Shown piece after piece: positions 33,394 to 41,686 of a stretch of DNA of 41,686 nt. A program made the position numbers and the translations under genes. Numbering within the stretch: the first letter of the stretch is position 1; each line of letters starts with the position of its first letter. The DNA is taken from positions 1 to 41,686 of the forward strand of contig CAMWNP010000025.1 in the NCBI GenBank assembly GCA_947175645.1, written 5' to 3'. Origin of the DNA: an uncultured Porphyromonadaceae bacterium (lineage in GTDB: Bacteria > Bacteroidota > Bacteroidia > Bacteroidales > Muribaculaceae). Below the pieces are notes generated by a model. That model searched no databases and was not told the origin of the DNA. It was given only the letters and a program-made list of their open reading frames with translations.

Positions 33394-34455
33394 TCATGAG
33401 AGTATTCTGAGGTATTCATCGAATGCACCGCGAATTTCATCTTCTGTTGCGGTGCGGTCAATTTCCACTTCGCCGATGTTGGTCAAAAGGGTGAAATTGA
33501 TTTCATCGGCCGTGTAGTTCTTCTTGTCATGGCGCATCAGTGCAATGAGCCGGTCATACTCGTCAGTGCCGAAACTAAATCGTCCGTAATGCTTTCTGAC
33601 GTATGCCGCGAGCCGGTCCACTTCCTCTGCCGGGAATCCCGCCTTGTTCTTGGACAGGATAAGTTCGGTCAGCAGACCAAAAATTACCGCATATCCGTGG
33701 GAGATGGGTGAATGGCGTTCCATGGCCAGTTCCTCGTAGGCGTGACCTACGGTATGTCCTAAGTTCAAGGCCTTGCGTATACCATTCTCTGTGGGGTCAG
33801 CCGCAACAATGTTGCTCTTCACCTGCACGTTCTCCTCCATGAGGGTTAGCATTTTATCATAGTCGCGTCCGGTGAGGTCATATTTGAGCAGTTGGTCAAA
33901 ATGATCCTTTGAGGATATTGCCCCGTGTTTGATCATCTCGGCATATCCCGACCATAACTCACTGTCAGGAAGAGTTTTAAAGAATGTGGATGAAACAATC
34001 ACTGTTTCTGCATTTGCAAAAGCGCCTATCTGGTTTTTCAATCCGTTGAAGTTCACACCTGTCTTCCCTCCCACGGAAGCATCAACGGCACCGAGCAGTG
34101 TGGTGGGTATGTTTATGAACGGAATACCCCGTTTGAATGTGGAAGCGGCAAATCCGCCCATATCCGTTATAACTCCTCCACCCATATTGATAAGTAGAGA
34201 CTTTCGGGTTACCCCTGCCTTGATAAGTTGATCCCAGATTTCCGAGAGCGTATCGGTGGTTTTGTGGTTTTCACCCGGTTTCACCACAACTACGGTTGCT
34301 TTTGCTATTGTTTCTGATTCCTCCTGCATACGGGGAATCACGGCCTCGCGTACGTTACTGTCAACAAGGACCACTACATTGGCAGGATTCATTCCTGCGA
34401 CCAACTCATCGAGTTTCTGCGCTACATGGTTGGTGAATATCAGTTGCTGATTCAT
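33394..34455 (-). CDS. aroB: 3-dehydroquinate synthase
   Basis: A 353-residue enzyme of the shikimate pathway. It converts DAHP to 3-dehydroquinate using NAD and a divalent metal. Characteristic blocks are NMGGGVITDMGGFAASTFKRG, PTTLLGAVDASVGGKTGVNF, LNLGHTVGHAYE with metal-binding histidines, and PISHGYAVIFGL. Length is normal. It lies 21 nt downstream of the HAD phosphatase gene and upstream of the cytidylate-kinase-like gene. No other shikimate gene is present in the window. Confidence 0.96.
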   Translation of the reverse strand: MNQQLIFTNHVAQKLDELVAGMNPANVVVLVDSNVREAVIPRMQEESETIAKATVVVVKPGENHKTTDTLSEIWDQLIKAGVTRKSLLINMGGGVITDMGGFAASTFKRGIPFINIPTTLLGAVDASVGGKTGVNFNGLKNQIGAFANAETVIVSSTFFKTLPDSELWSGYAEMIKHGAISSKDHFDQLLKYDLTGRDYDKMLTLMEENVQVKSNIVAADPTENGIRKALNLGHTVGHAYEELAMERHSPISHGYAVIFGLLTELILSKNKAGFPAEEVDRLAAYVRKHYGRFSFGTDEYDRLIALMRHDKKNYTADEINFTLLTNIGEVEIDRTATEDEIRGAFDEYLRILS

Positions 34456-34476
34456 GGCGTTTTAATTTTTTCTTTA

Positions 34477-35256
34477 TTAATTAACGTTTGAATCGCTTGA
34501 AGTGTTGAGAATCGCATCGATTAATCTGTCAAATTCACCCGCGAAACTCTCCATAGAATCAAACACAACCGCCGCACCAGCCCGTCGGAGTTCACGGGCA
34601 GGAATAGGTCCCGTCGTCACACCTATAGTGAAAATACCGGCCGAATCCCCTGATTTCACGCCCAAAGGAGCGTTTTCAATCACTATGGCCTCCCACGGTT
34701 TTACGCCGGCCAGTTCCAGAGCCTTCAGATAAGGTTCGGGGTGCGGTTTGCCGTTTTTAACCGAATGGGAGGTTATGCGCATATCGTCCCGGAACAGACC
34801 TGGATAATCATCCGGCAGCCGGTTGATGAGGGAACTCTGCCCTGATCCGGTCACGAGCACACGCTCCCAACCACGCTCCATGATTTTCTCCATAACCAGT
34901 TTCGCACCCTCGACCGGTTCCACCGGAGGCATCTCGGCAAAAAGTTCGGTTTTGCGCTTATATAATCGGGCACACTCTTCCGGAGAAACCTCATGACCGA
35001 AGGCACGACGGAAAAGCAGATTGATTGTCGCCGCACCGGTCATACCTTCATAGAGATAGAACTCATCACGGTTACACTTCACGCCCAGACCGAGCATCAT
35101 TTTGTGCCAGGCGGCAGTGTGGTTCACCATGGAGTCATAGAGCGTGCCGTCCATATCAATCAACGCGGCACGAGGGTTCACGCGGTTATAATGATGGCGG
35201 GAGAGGAACAATTTTATTTCTTCAGTAAAACTCATAGAGGATTCAAAAATTTTCAT
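34477..35256 (-). CDS. HAD-superfamily phosphatase (beta-phosphoglucomutase-like)
   Basis: A 259-residue HAD hydrolase. Motif I DMDGTLYD has the nucleophile D34 and the acid D36. The cap domain spans about 48-115, motif II is VLVTGSGQSS, and the end motif is VIENAPLGVKSGDSAGIFTIGV. It likely removes phosphate from a small metabolite; the exact substrate cannot be told from sequence. Translation may start at 35256 or at the ATG at 35235. The upstream region contains inverted repeats (35272-35338) that may control the operon. aroB follows 21 nt downstream. Confidence 0.88.
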   Translation of the reverse strand: MKIFESSMSFTEEIKLFLSRHHYNRVNPRAALIDMDGTLYDSMVNHTAAWHKMMLGLGVKCNRDEFYLYEGMTGAATINLLFRRAFGHEVSPEECARLYKRKTELFAEMPPVEPVEGAKLVMEKIMERGWERVLVTGSGQSSLINRLPDDYPGLFRDDMRITSHSVKNGKPHPEPYLKALELAGVKPWEAIVIENAPLGVKSGDSAGIFTIGVTTGPIPARELRRAGAAVVFDSMESFAGEFDRLIDAILNTSSDSNVN

Positions 35257-35271
35257 TATTTAAAGTTACAA

Positions 35272-35338
35272 CAAAATATCCGAACCATCGTTTAAATGAA
35301 CGGATATTTTGCAATCGCACACTTCTCGCACAGTGCGA
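35272..35338. promoter_or_regulatory. Inverted repeats upstream of the HAD-aroB operon
   Basis: CAAAATATCCG (35272-35282) and CGGATATTTTG (35301-35311) form an 11-bp perfect inverted repeat with an 18-nt spacer. Next to it, TCGCAC-A-GTGCGA (35326-35338) is a compact palindrome with an additional TCGCAC half-site at 35315-35320. The position fits a leader hairpin plus operator for the leftward genes. No consensus -7 box was found here, and the regulator is unknown. The rest of 35339-35484 is very AT-rich, with nothing recognisable. Confidence 0.4.
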
Positions 35339-35484
35339 ATTTGTGCAAATTGAACACTTTTTGAACAAGGTTTTCTATATTATCGTTTATATTCTATTGA
35401 AAGGAGTAAAATAATACCATACTGATTATCAATAAATTAAAATATTATATGTTTATATTACATTTATATTTGATTTATATGCTA

Positions 35485-35516
35485 TTGCAAAATGAATTTC
35501 GGGTGATTAATTTTGC
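35485..35516 (+). promoter_or_regulatory. maeB promoter
   Basis: TTG (35485-35487), 20 nt, and TAATTTTGC (35508-35516) match the Bacteroidota consensus well. Transcription would start near 35520, giving an unusually long leader of about 345 nt before the maeB ATG. Confidence 0.6.
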
Positions 35517-35518
35517 AT

Positions 35519-35867
35519 CGTAAAAGTTAATTAGAACATAGACAGTACAAGGAACTAAAGTAAAAAAATTTAGTTATTAGAATTAGCCTTATTGTTAGAA
35601 TTAGTTTTAAGGGTTAGTATTTATGTTAGAATTTAGTGTTTAAACAGGCTAATTCAATTTTTGATAATACTCGTGTTTTATGTTAGGTTTGTTCGGGTTA
35701 TCCCGAAATTAAGTTGCCGGTCCGAGAGGGTCGGTCAATTTTTTTATATATCTATGTGAACCAAACAATTCCCTTTACATTATATATATGTGGAACCGTT
35801 GCCACACACCGGCCGTCACTCCTGAGAACAACATTACGCTTATAAATTAAAAATTATTATACCTTAT
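35519..35867 (+). promoter_or_regulatory. Long maeB 5' leader with repeats and internal terminator-like hairpin
   Basis: The predicted leader begins with CGTAAAAGTTAATTAGA (35519-35535), complementary to the small RNA loop near 397-413. TTAGAATTAG then occurs at 35577-35586 and 35595-35604, with a near copy TTAGAATTTAG at 35626-35636. A hairpin TTCGGG/CCCGAA (35692-35707) is followed by a stem CCGGTCC/GGGTCGG (two G-U pairs, 35717-35734) and a seven-T run ending at 35745. This order suggests premature termination or attenuation. The remaining 120 nt up to the ATG is AT-rich, without further recognised elements. No known riboswitch consensus was found. Confidence 0.5.
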
Positions 35868-38165
35868 ATGGAATCGAACAAACCCAAAACTCAAGTCACT
35901 GAACAGATGGCGCTGGATTACCACCGTTACCCGCGCCCGGGAAAAATTGAGGTAATACCCACCAAACCATATTCCTCACAACAGGATCTGGCACTGGCAT
36001 ATTCACCCGGTGTGGCTTATCCGTGCAAAAAAATAGAAGCAGACCCGGCTGACGTATATGAGTACACAAACAAAGGGAATCTGGTTGCCGTGATATCAAA
36101 CGGAACCGCGGTGCTCGGACTCGGAGATATAGGTGCCCTTGCCGGCAAACCTGTTATGGAAGGGAAAGCCCTCCTTTTCAAGATATTCGCCGGACTTGAT
36201 TGCTTCGATATCGAGGTAAATGAAAAAGACCCTGAAAAATTCATTCAGGCGGTGAAGGCGATAGCGCCAACCTTCGGGGGAATTAATCTGGAGGATATAA
36301 AGGCTCCAGACTGTTTCGAGATCGAGGACCGACTGAAAAAAGAGTGCGATATCCCTGTTATGCACGATGATCAGCATGGCACGGCCATAATATCAGGGGC
36401 CGGATTGCTCAATGCTCTTGAACTCCAAGGGAAAAAAATCGGTGAAATAAAGTTGGTTGTCAACGGTGCGGGCGCGGCAGCGGTAAGTTGCACGAAACTC
36501 TACATAGCATTAGGGGTGAAACCTGAAAATATTGTTATGTGTGACAGTAAAGGCCCTATAACGGTTAAACGCACGAACCTGAACGAACAGAAAAAACAGT
36601 TCGCAACAAGCCGTGACATCAGTACTCTTGCGGAGGCAATGAAGGATGCTGACGTGTTCTTAGGACTCTCCGTAAAGGATGTGGTCACACCGGAGATGAT
36701 AAAATCAATGGCACCACGACCAATTGTGTTCGCACTGGCCAATCCTGATCCGGAGATTGCATACGATGTTGCCAAATCAACGCGTGAAGACCTGATTTTC
36801 GCCACCGGACGCAGTGACTACCCGAACCAGATCAACAATGTGCTGGGATTCCCCTATATTTTCCGTGGCGCTCTCGACTGCCGAGCCTCAGAGATCAACG
36901 AGGCGATGAAACTTGCCGCCGTATATGCCATAGCGGACCTTGCCAAGGAGCCTGTGCCATCGATAGTAAACAACGCTTATGGCGGGGAGAAACTATCGTT
37001 CGGACCTGAATATATACTGCCGAAGCCTCTTGACCCCCGACTGCTGATAACCGTGGCACCTGCCGTGGCTCGCGGTGCCATGGAAAGCGGGGTGGCACGT
37101 CGTCCCATAACCGACTGGGAGGAATATTATGCCCGTCTGCGCCAACTCATGGGATTTGACAACAAACTTGTCCGTACGCTAACCGAAGAAGCCAAGGAAC
37201 ACCGTAAACGTGTTGTGTTCGGCGAGGGGAACACCGACAATATGCTTGAGGCGGCTGCCAGCGTGGCACGTCAGGGTATAGCCATCCCTGTTCTGCTCGG
37301 TAACGAGGAAATGATCGGCAAACGTGCCGCGAGGATCGGTGCCGATATCTCCAACATAGAGATTATCAATCCCCGACATGACCGTGAGGCACCACGCCGC
37401 GAACGCTATGCCCGTCTGCTCGCAGAGAAACGCGAACGCCACGGCATGACCTATCCGGAGGCTCTTGAGAAGATGTATGACCGCAATTATTTCGGCATGA
37501 TGATGGCTGAGACAGGTGATGCCGACGCCTTCATTGCAGGAGCCTACTCGAACTTCCACCATATAGAGTCACTTGCGAAAGAGGTAGTGGGGCTGCGTGA
37601 CGGATACACCCATTTCGCCACAATGCATATCATCGACACCAAACGCGGTCTGTTTTTCCTTGCCGATACATCAGTCAACCAGACAACTGACGAAGATGCA
37701 CTCACCGACATAGCACGCCTATCGGCCGAAACCGTGCGTTTCTTTGCCATCGAGCCGGTAATGGCCATGGTAAGTTACAGTAACTTCGGATCAAGCACCG
37801 TGCCTGAATGTGCCAAGGTACACAATGTTGTTGAAAAGATGCAGCGACTCTATCCCTCGCTTGCCATCGACGGTGAGATGCAGGTGAACTACGCCCTCAA
37901 CCGTGAACTGCGCGATGAGGTGTTCCCGTTCACCCGACTGAAAGGACAGAATGTCAACACCATCATCTTCCCGAACCTCAGCGCGGCCAACACAGCCTAT
38001 CGTCTGATGCTCGAAATGGGTGTGGGTGAGGCTATCGGTCCGGTCCAGATGGGCCTGCGCAAACCGGTGCACTTCATCAAGGTGGACGCTCCGGTGCGCG
38101 ATATAGTCAATCTCACCACTGTGGCTGTTCTTGACGCTGAGGTAAGCCGCAAGAAACAGAAATAA
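35868..38165 (+). CDS. maeB: NADP-dependent malic enzyme with phosphotransacetylase-like domain
   Basis: A 765-residue MaeB-type enzyme that decarboxylates malate to pyruvate with NADP reduction. The malic-enzyme part (about 1-425) shows YSPGVAYPC near 45, [22 protein letters not shown] near 165, and the NAD(P) fold [11 protein letters not shown]. The C-terminal part (about 430-760) resembles phosphate acetyl/butyryltransferase ([29 protein letters not shown]). In MaeB proteins that part mainly serves allosteric control by acetyl-CoA-type effectors. The gene is monocistronic, has a long structured leader and ends at a hairpin shared with the convergent glycosidase. Confidence 0.95.
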   Translation: MESNKPKTQVTEQMALDYHRYPRPGKIEVIPTKPYSSQQDLALAYSPGVAYPCKKIEADPADVYEYTNKGNLVAVISNGTAVLGLGDIGALAGKPVMEGKALLFKIFAGLDCFDIEVNEKDPEKFIQAVKAIAPTFGGINLEDIKAPDCFEIEDRLKKECDIPVMHDDQHGTAIISGAGLLNALELQGKKIGEIKLVVNGAGAAAVSCTKLYIALGVKPENIVMCDSKGPITVKRTNLNEQKKQFATSRDISTLAEAMKDADVFLGLSVKDVVTPEMIKSMAPRPIVFALANPDPEIAYDVAKSTREDLIFATGRSDYPNQINNVLGFPYIFRGALDCRASEINEAMKLAAVYAIADLAKEPVPSIVNNAYGGEKLSFGPEYILPKPLDPRLLITVAPAVARGAMESGVARRPITDWEEYYARLRQLMGFDNKLVRTLTEEAKEHRKRVVFGEGNTDNMLEAAASVARQGIAIPVLLGNEEMIGKRAARIGADISNIEIINPRHDREAPRRERYARLLAEKRERHGMTYPEALEKMYDRNYFGMMMAETGDADAFIAGAYSNFHHIESLAKEVVGLRDGYTHFATMHIIDTKRGLFFLADTSVNQTTDEDALTDIARLSAETVRFFAIEPVMAMVSYSNFGSSTVPECAKVHNVVEKMQRLYPSLAIDGEMQVNYALNRELRDEVFPFTRLKGQNVNTIIFPNLSAANTAYRLMLEMGVGEAIGPVQMGLRKPVHFIKVDAPVRDIVNLTTVAVLDAEVSRKKQK

Positions 38166-38197
38166 CTCAATACACAACAGTGACACTACAAACAGAA

Positions 38198-38231
38198 AAT
38201 GGTGCATCATCCATGCCGGTGATGCACCATT
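38198..38231. terminator. Bidirectional hairpin terminator
   Basis: AATGGTGCATCA (38198-38209) and TGATGCACCATT (38220-38231) form a perfect 12-bp stem with a 10-nt loop, between convergent maeB and the glycosidase gene. Confidence 0.65.
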
Positions 38232-38252
38232 GTCTATTTAAGAAGTTTCTTA

Positions 38253-41200
38253 TCAGAGAAGAATCTTTACAGTTTTCTGCTGACCGTCAACCGTGATTGA
38301 AACGATGAGAAGACCGGACTGACCTTTCAGACTCAGAGTGCGGGTGTGGGCGGCATGAGCCACCATAACACCTGACACATTATAGGCCGACACCTGTTCA
38401 GCCACTGTTCCAAGGTCGAGGACACCGTCGGTCATGGTCAGACGTACGTCAGTCATTCCGTCGATGACATCAACATCCGAGGATGATGCATAATCAAGTT
38501 TGTAAGCCGCAAGGGAGTTGTTTGCCGCGTAAGTGTAGATATGGGCCATGGGCAGACCTTCGGTATTCGTATGCACCTCAGCCAGGGCTCCGTAGTCACC
38601 GCCTGCAGGTGCTTTTGTGCCGAAACCTTTGGGTGTGAACTGCCACAGATTGGTGAGGTTATCGTAACTTGCAGGGAGCGAGGGACCGTAATCAAGTGAA
38701 TAAGCCACGCCATTGGAGAAGGTGGAATGGGGGTACACAAGGAACGACATCCCGTCAAGGGTGAAGTAAGCACCGCCGTTAGCCTGAGTCTGCTTGGTAG
38801 TGGCGAATTTACCGGTTGCTTTGTTTTGGTTGAAATCGTAATAGTGGAACTGAGTGCTGCTACCGTCAATAAAGGCACCGTTTTCCGAAACAGCCTGAAC
38901 ACGAGGAGCAGTACCCGGAGTCACACCGATGGCTATGGACTTGTTCTCCTTGATCTCACCGTTCACAACATGCCAGCGATAAGCATCGGATGTGGTTCCG
39001 GATGCGGCGATCACATAGAAATCTGCGTCAACATCACCAATGACATCGATATGGTCGATACGAGCGGTCACAGGGAGTGATACCACTGTGGTTACATTGC
39101 CGGAAGCGGTGTCAACCTTCCCGACAACCAGTTTTGAGTTGGCATTCAGAGCCAGTCCTGAAATAATCAGATTGCCCGCATTGTCAGTGGTGACGGTGGT
39201 GAGAGGGGCATAAAAACCGGTGTAATTTCCATCCGGAATGAGTTCCAGCGGAGTCATTTCAGCACCGGTGGCAGCCTTGTAGCGGAAAAGTCTGAAAGCC
39301 GATGTTGAACCTACACTCTCCATGTGCGCCACATAGATAATATCGCCGCAAACGGTGAAGTCACGACACTGCTTATCATTGATATCAAGGGGATTACCAT
39401 GATTTTCAGAACGGATCCAGAGGCTCTGCAGACGTAGTCTGCGACCGGTTGATGCCGGATCAGTGAAGTCGTAGAGTTCGCCATCCGTGGTCAGGGTGTA
39501 GCCGTTGTCAACGACACGCTCGACAGAGAAATCACGCACTTCCGACACACCTTCGTCCTTACCGTCACATTTGGCAACCGAGCGCCAGTAATACTTTCCG
39601 TCCTTGAAAAAGACCACTGGAATGACATACTGCAGATTATTGCCTTCGGTCACGGCCGGTTCCTTGACGGTTGTCACAATCTGCTTGAAATTTTCGTCGG
39701 TGGCAACCTGCACGATCTGAGTGGTGGCATCAGCGATTTTTTCCACTTCCAGCACCACATCACCTTCGGTGAACAGGGTTCCGTTCTGAGGAGCGATGAG
39801 AGTAGGAACGGGACCCGGAACTGCGGGAGTCATACCCAGGGTTGTGGCCTCCCATTCATATCCGTAACGGTCGTAAGGAGTAACGGCATACCAGTATCCT
39901 GCGATTTTGTCATCGGGGAGGTTGAATGTAGGTTCGTAGGAGAATCCGAGAAGATATTCCGCTTTCAGACCGGTAGTCACTCCGGAGGCTGCCTCTTTAC
40001 CTGTAACGGACTTGGGTACAGCGTAGAAAGCGTATCGGACTCCTTCCAAAGGAGTGCATGAAAGGGTGTTTCCATTGAGTTGGAGAGTGCTGATTTTACC
40101 GGGATCGGCGGGTGACTGCGCACGCAACGGTGGAACAAGAGCCTTAGTGGGGAAGGCAGCCTTGAGTTCGGAGTCGTACGAATCCATGTCGCCGGCAGCG
40201 TAGAACACCACTCCGTTATCACCGTCGTTGTTCTCGTCGCGGTTGATCTGAAGTTCTTTAGCCATCTCTCCTGCGGTGTATTTCCTGTAGGCGCCCACAC
40301 TTGAATAGAAGGCAACGTCAAGTTTATCCGAGACCTTCACCCACCAGTTTGTGATGGGCTGATATGGAGCGTTTGCCTGTGTCGTGGGCCAGTAGATCTG
40401 GGGGCTGATGTAATCGATTGTTTTTGCTGACATCCATGCCAGGGGGTCACAGAAGATGCTGTTGTACATGCCGTCACCTGCTGTGGCGGGACATGCGGGA
40501 AGTCCGTATTTCTTGGCGGAAACACCGTCCGGACCGCCACCGATGCCACGCGGACTGAGACCGAAGCGTACCCAAGGTTTCGCTGCCTTGATGGCGGCGT
40601 AGGTTTCGGCTATCATCTTGTTCACGTTCTCGCGGCGCCAGTCGGCCAGCGACAGAGATGTGCCTGAAGCCTTGTATTCATCGTAGTCATATCCGGAGGT
40701 GATGTTTGCGGGGAGTCCGGGACAATAGAAGTAGTCATCGAACATCACTCCGTCGATGTCATAGTTGTTGACAACCTCCATCACACGGTCAACGATGTAT
40801 TTGCGCACTTCGGGGTTACCCGGGTCAAAGATTGTGGTGGAGCCCTCTTCAGGATGAGTATACTCTATTGTCCACCCTTTGTCAATGTGGGCCTGATCAT
40901 AAGCGGTCAGCGGAGTGGCACCTCTCTTCAGACGGAAAGGATTGACCCATGCGTGAGCCTCTATGCCGCGTGCATGACACTCTTTGATGAAGAATTCCAG
41001 AGGGTCGTATGTAGGGGCGGTTCCACGCTTGCCGGTGAGGTAGTGCGACCAAGGCTCGCAACTTGATTTGTAGAGAGCATCACCCATCGGGCGTACCTGG
41101 AATGAAAGAGCGTTGCAGTTATATTTCACCATCCGCTCAATGTGGTTGACGAGAGATTCCTGCTGTTTCTTGGCGATTGAGGCCGACGTACCGGTGGTGC

Positions 41201-41348
41201 TTCCGGGCCAACTTGTGGCTGTTGAGATAGTGGGGAGCCAGGCTGAACGTAACTCGTTCTTAGGCACCTCCTTGGTGTCCGCTTTGACAACAAAGCAACA
41301 CCCGGCCATGATGATGACCGCTGAAAGAATTAACTTATAAATTTTCAT
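38253..41348 (-). CDS. Large exported GHL10-type glycosidase with propeller-like and T9SS-type domains
   Basis: A 1031-residue exported protein. The N-terminal catalytic-like domain (about 30-400) matches glycosyl-hydrolase-like family 10 (YngK/DigH type), with ELRSAWLPTI, NALSFQVRPMGDALY, ARGIEAHAWVNPFR and YDIDGVMFDDYFY. The acidic pair in FDDYF is the probable active-site region. DigH relatives cut denuded peptidoglycan. Ig/FnIII-like domains (about 420-600) follow, then a propeller-like module with ARIDHIDVIGDVDA, shared with the protein at 23302-24735. A C-terminal sorting-type domain ends it. ATG 41348 is chosen because the frame from 41432 starts upstream of the promoter. The signal MAGCC could be a lipobox. 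Confidence 0.85.
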   Translation of the reverse strand: MKIYKLILSAVIIMAGCCFVVKADTKEVPKNELRSAWLPTISTATSWPGSTTGTSASIAKKQQESLVNHIERMVKYNCNALSFQVRPMGDALYKSSCEPWSHYLTGKRGTAPTYDPLEFFIKECHARGIEAHAWVNPFRLKRGATPLTAYDQAHIDKGWTIEYTHPEEGSTTIFDPGNPEVRKYIVDRVMEVVNNYDIDGVMFDDYFYCPGLPANITSGYDYDEYKASGTSLSLADWRRENVNKMIAETYAAIKAAKPWVRFGLSPRGIGGGPDGVSAKKYGLPACPATAGDGMYNSIFCDPLAWMSAKTIDYISPQIYWPTTQANAPYQPITNWWVKVSDKLDVAFYSSVGAYRKYTAGEMAKELQINRDENNDGDNGVVFYAAGDMDSYDSELKAAFPTKALVPPLRAQSPADPGKISTLQLNGNTLSCTPLEGVRYAFYAVPKSVTGKEAASGVTTGLKAEYLLGFSYEPTFNLPDDKIAGYWYAVTPYDRYGYEWEATTLGMTPAVPGPVPTLIAPQNGTLFTEGDVVLEVEKIADATTQIVQVATDENFKQIVTTVKEPAVTEGNNLQYVIPVVFFKDGKYYWRSVAKCDGKDEGVSEVRDFSVERVVDNGYTLTTDGELYDFTDPASTGRRLRLQSLWIRSENHGNPLDINDKQCRDFTVCGDIIYVAHMESVGSTSAFRLFRYKAATGAEMTPLELIPDGNYTGFYAPLTTVTTDNAGNLIISGLALNANSKLVVGKVDTASGNVTTVVSLPVTARIDHIDVIGDVDADFYVIAASGTTSDAYRWHVVNGEIKENKSIAIGVTPGTAPRVQAVSENGAFIDGSSTQFHYYDFNQNKATGKFATTKQTQANGGAYFTLDGMSFLVYPHSTFSNGVAYSLDYGPSLPASYDNLTNLWQFTPKGFGTKAPAGGDYGALAEVHTNTEGLPMAHIYTYAANNSLAAYKLDYASSSDVDVIDGMTDVRLTMTDGVLDLGTVAEQVSAYNVSGVMVAHAAHTRTLSLKGQSGLLIVSITVDGQQKTVKILL

Positions 41349-41400
41349 GCGATAATAGATAGGATTAGTCAGGTTTAATGGTGTTAGTGTTATGCTTGCC

Positions 41401-41433
41401 CCAAAGGTAATAAAAATAATCGAAATATCCAAA
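41401..41433 (-). promoter_or_regulatory. Promoter of the GHL10-type gene
   Basis: Minus-strand TTTG (41433-41430), 20 nt, and TACCTTTGG (41409-41401) fit the -33/-7 pattern. It lies about 50 nt before the ATG at 41348 and shows that the longer frame starting at 41432 is not the real start. Confidence 0.6.
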
Positions 41434-41515
41434 TATCACCTCAGGATGAGAGATATATGATGTGGTCAGACGGGGCGTATGGGGGTCTTCTCCGATGGGG
41501 TTTATGCCTGAGACC

Positions 41516-41686
41516 TTGTGCCGGAGGCACAACTTTCATCAGAACTTCTCTTTTTACAATAGCGTCCTTCCGGGACGCATGGGAACCCGGGCAGTCACTC
41601 CCCCCCCCGGGCTGGGACCCGGGGTTTCTAACCTCTCCTTTGCCTTGATATTGTCCAGGGATGGAGCGGAGGGCTCCGGCCTCCGC
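41516..41686. repeat. Hairpin-string repeat cluster at the right edge
   Basis: Four inverted repeats occur in sequence: TTGTGCC-GGA-GGCACAA (41516-41532), GCGTCC-TTCCG-GGACGC (41562-41578), AACCCGGG (41584-41591) with CCCGGGGTT (41618-41626), and GCGGAGG-GCTCCGG-CCTCCGC (41666-41686). The last ends exactly at the window edge. A run of nine C (41600-41608) lies in the third loop. The GCGTCC/GGACGC stem is shared with 8403-8417. No gene is supported. The element probably continues outside the window. Confidence 0.55.

Noticed and set aside
41349-41432. ATG 41432 as the start of the GHL10-type protein
   Set aside because: This start lies upstream of the promoter -7 box at 41401-41409, and the added residues precede an evident signal peptide beginning at 41348.
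41457-41648. Plus-strand 63-codon frame at the right edge
   Set aside because: It runs through the inverted repeats and the nine-C tract, and has no promoter or recognisable domain.
1-41686. tRNA, rRNA, insertion sequence or prophage genes
   Set aside because: None could be supported: no cloverleaf with matching arms, no rRNA core sequence, no transposase, integrase or phage structural protein among the real genes.

Overview
The window looks like about 41.7 kb of chromosome from a gut-type Bacteroidales bacterium, most likely Muribaculaceae or a close relative. The evidence is as follows. Promoters fit the Bacteroidota pattern (TTTG or TTG, about 19-21 nt, then TAnnTTTG), and Shine-Dalgarno sites are essentially absent. 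Several secreted proteins end in type-IX-secretion-like C-terminal domains. Families restricted to or enriched in this order occur (DUF4919, tandem DUF1573, reverse rubrerythrin, a nucleoside kinase with a ThrRS-like N-terminus). No rRNA, tRNA, CRISPR array, prophage or intact transposase was seen. Most of the window is ordinary housekeeping and envelope biology; the less ordinary content lies mainly in the non-coding DNA.

Left edge (1-4400): an incomplete minus-strand fragment resembling a type I restriction specificity subunit runs off the window. Next to it is a well-delimited candidate small RNA (188-447, minus) with its own promoter and U-tract terminator. DNA polymerase I (minus) follows, with a proofreading domain that appears to have lost catalytic residues, and then a divergently transcribed polyprenyl diphosphate synthase.

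4500-8500: type II NADH dehydrogenase, a FtsB/DivIC-like protein, a small membrane protein and an AraC-type regulator all read rightward. A shortened ECF-transporter S-component-like protein reads leftward. A gene-free stretch of about 550 bp holds a 9-bp tandem repeat and a string of small hairpins.

8500-18265: a secreted C1B cysteine peptidase and a reverse rubrerythrin (minus) stand back to back with a long rightward gene run: GH3-family acyl-amido synthetase, alkaline phosphatase, DUF4919 protein, RlmN, two DUF1573 proteins, MeaB and a small lipoprotein.

18259-24735: a leftward TolC-HlyD-permease-permease exporter operon without an ATPase gene, and a secreted propeller-like protein. 24966-30775 (plus): secreted endonuclease I, RbfA, a LolC/E-like permease, two small uncharacterised proteins and a nucleoside kinase. 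30761-35256: ApbE-type flavin transferase (minus), a DJ-1-family protein (plus), and a HAD phosphatase-AroB-cytidylate-kinase-like operon (minus). 35257-38165: a 611-bp AT-rich intergenic region containing a promoter, direct repeats and an internal terminator-like hairpin, then MaeB. 38253-41348: a very large secreted GHL10-type glycosidase. The right edge holds a second cluster of hairpin repeats.

The observation most worth testing is a possible RNA circuit. The first hairpin of the candidate small RNA at the left edge exposes sequence that is perfectly complementary over 17 nt to the predicted extreme 5' end of the long maeB leader, 35 kb away, and that leader also carries an attenuator-like hairpin. 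All of this is read from sequence alone and needs RNA evidence.
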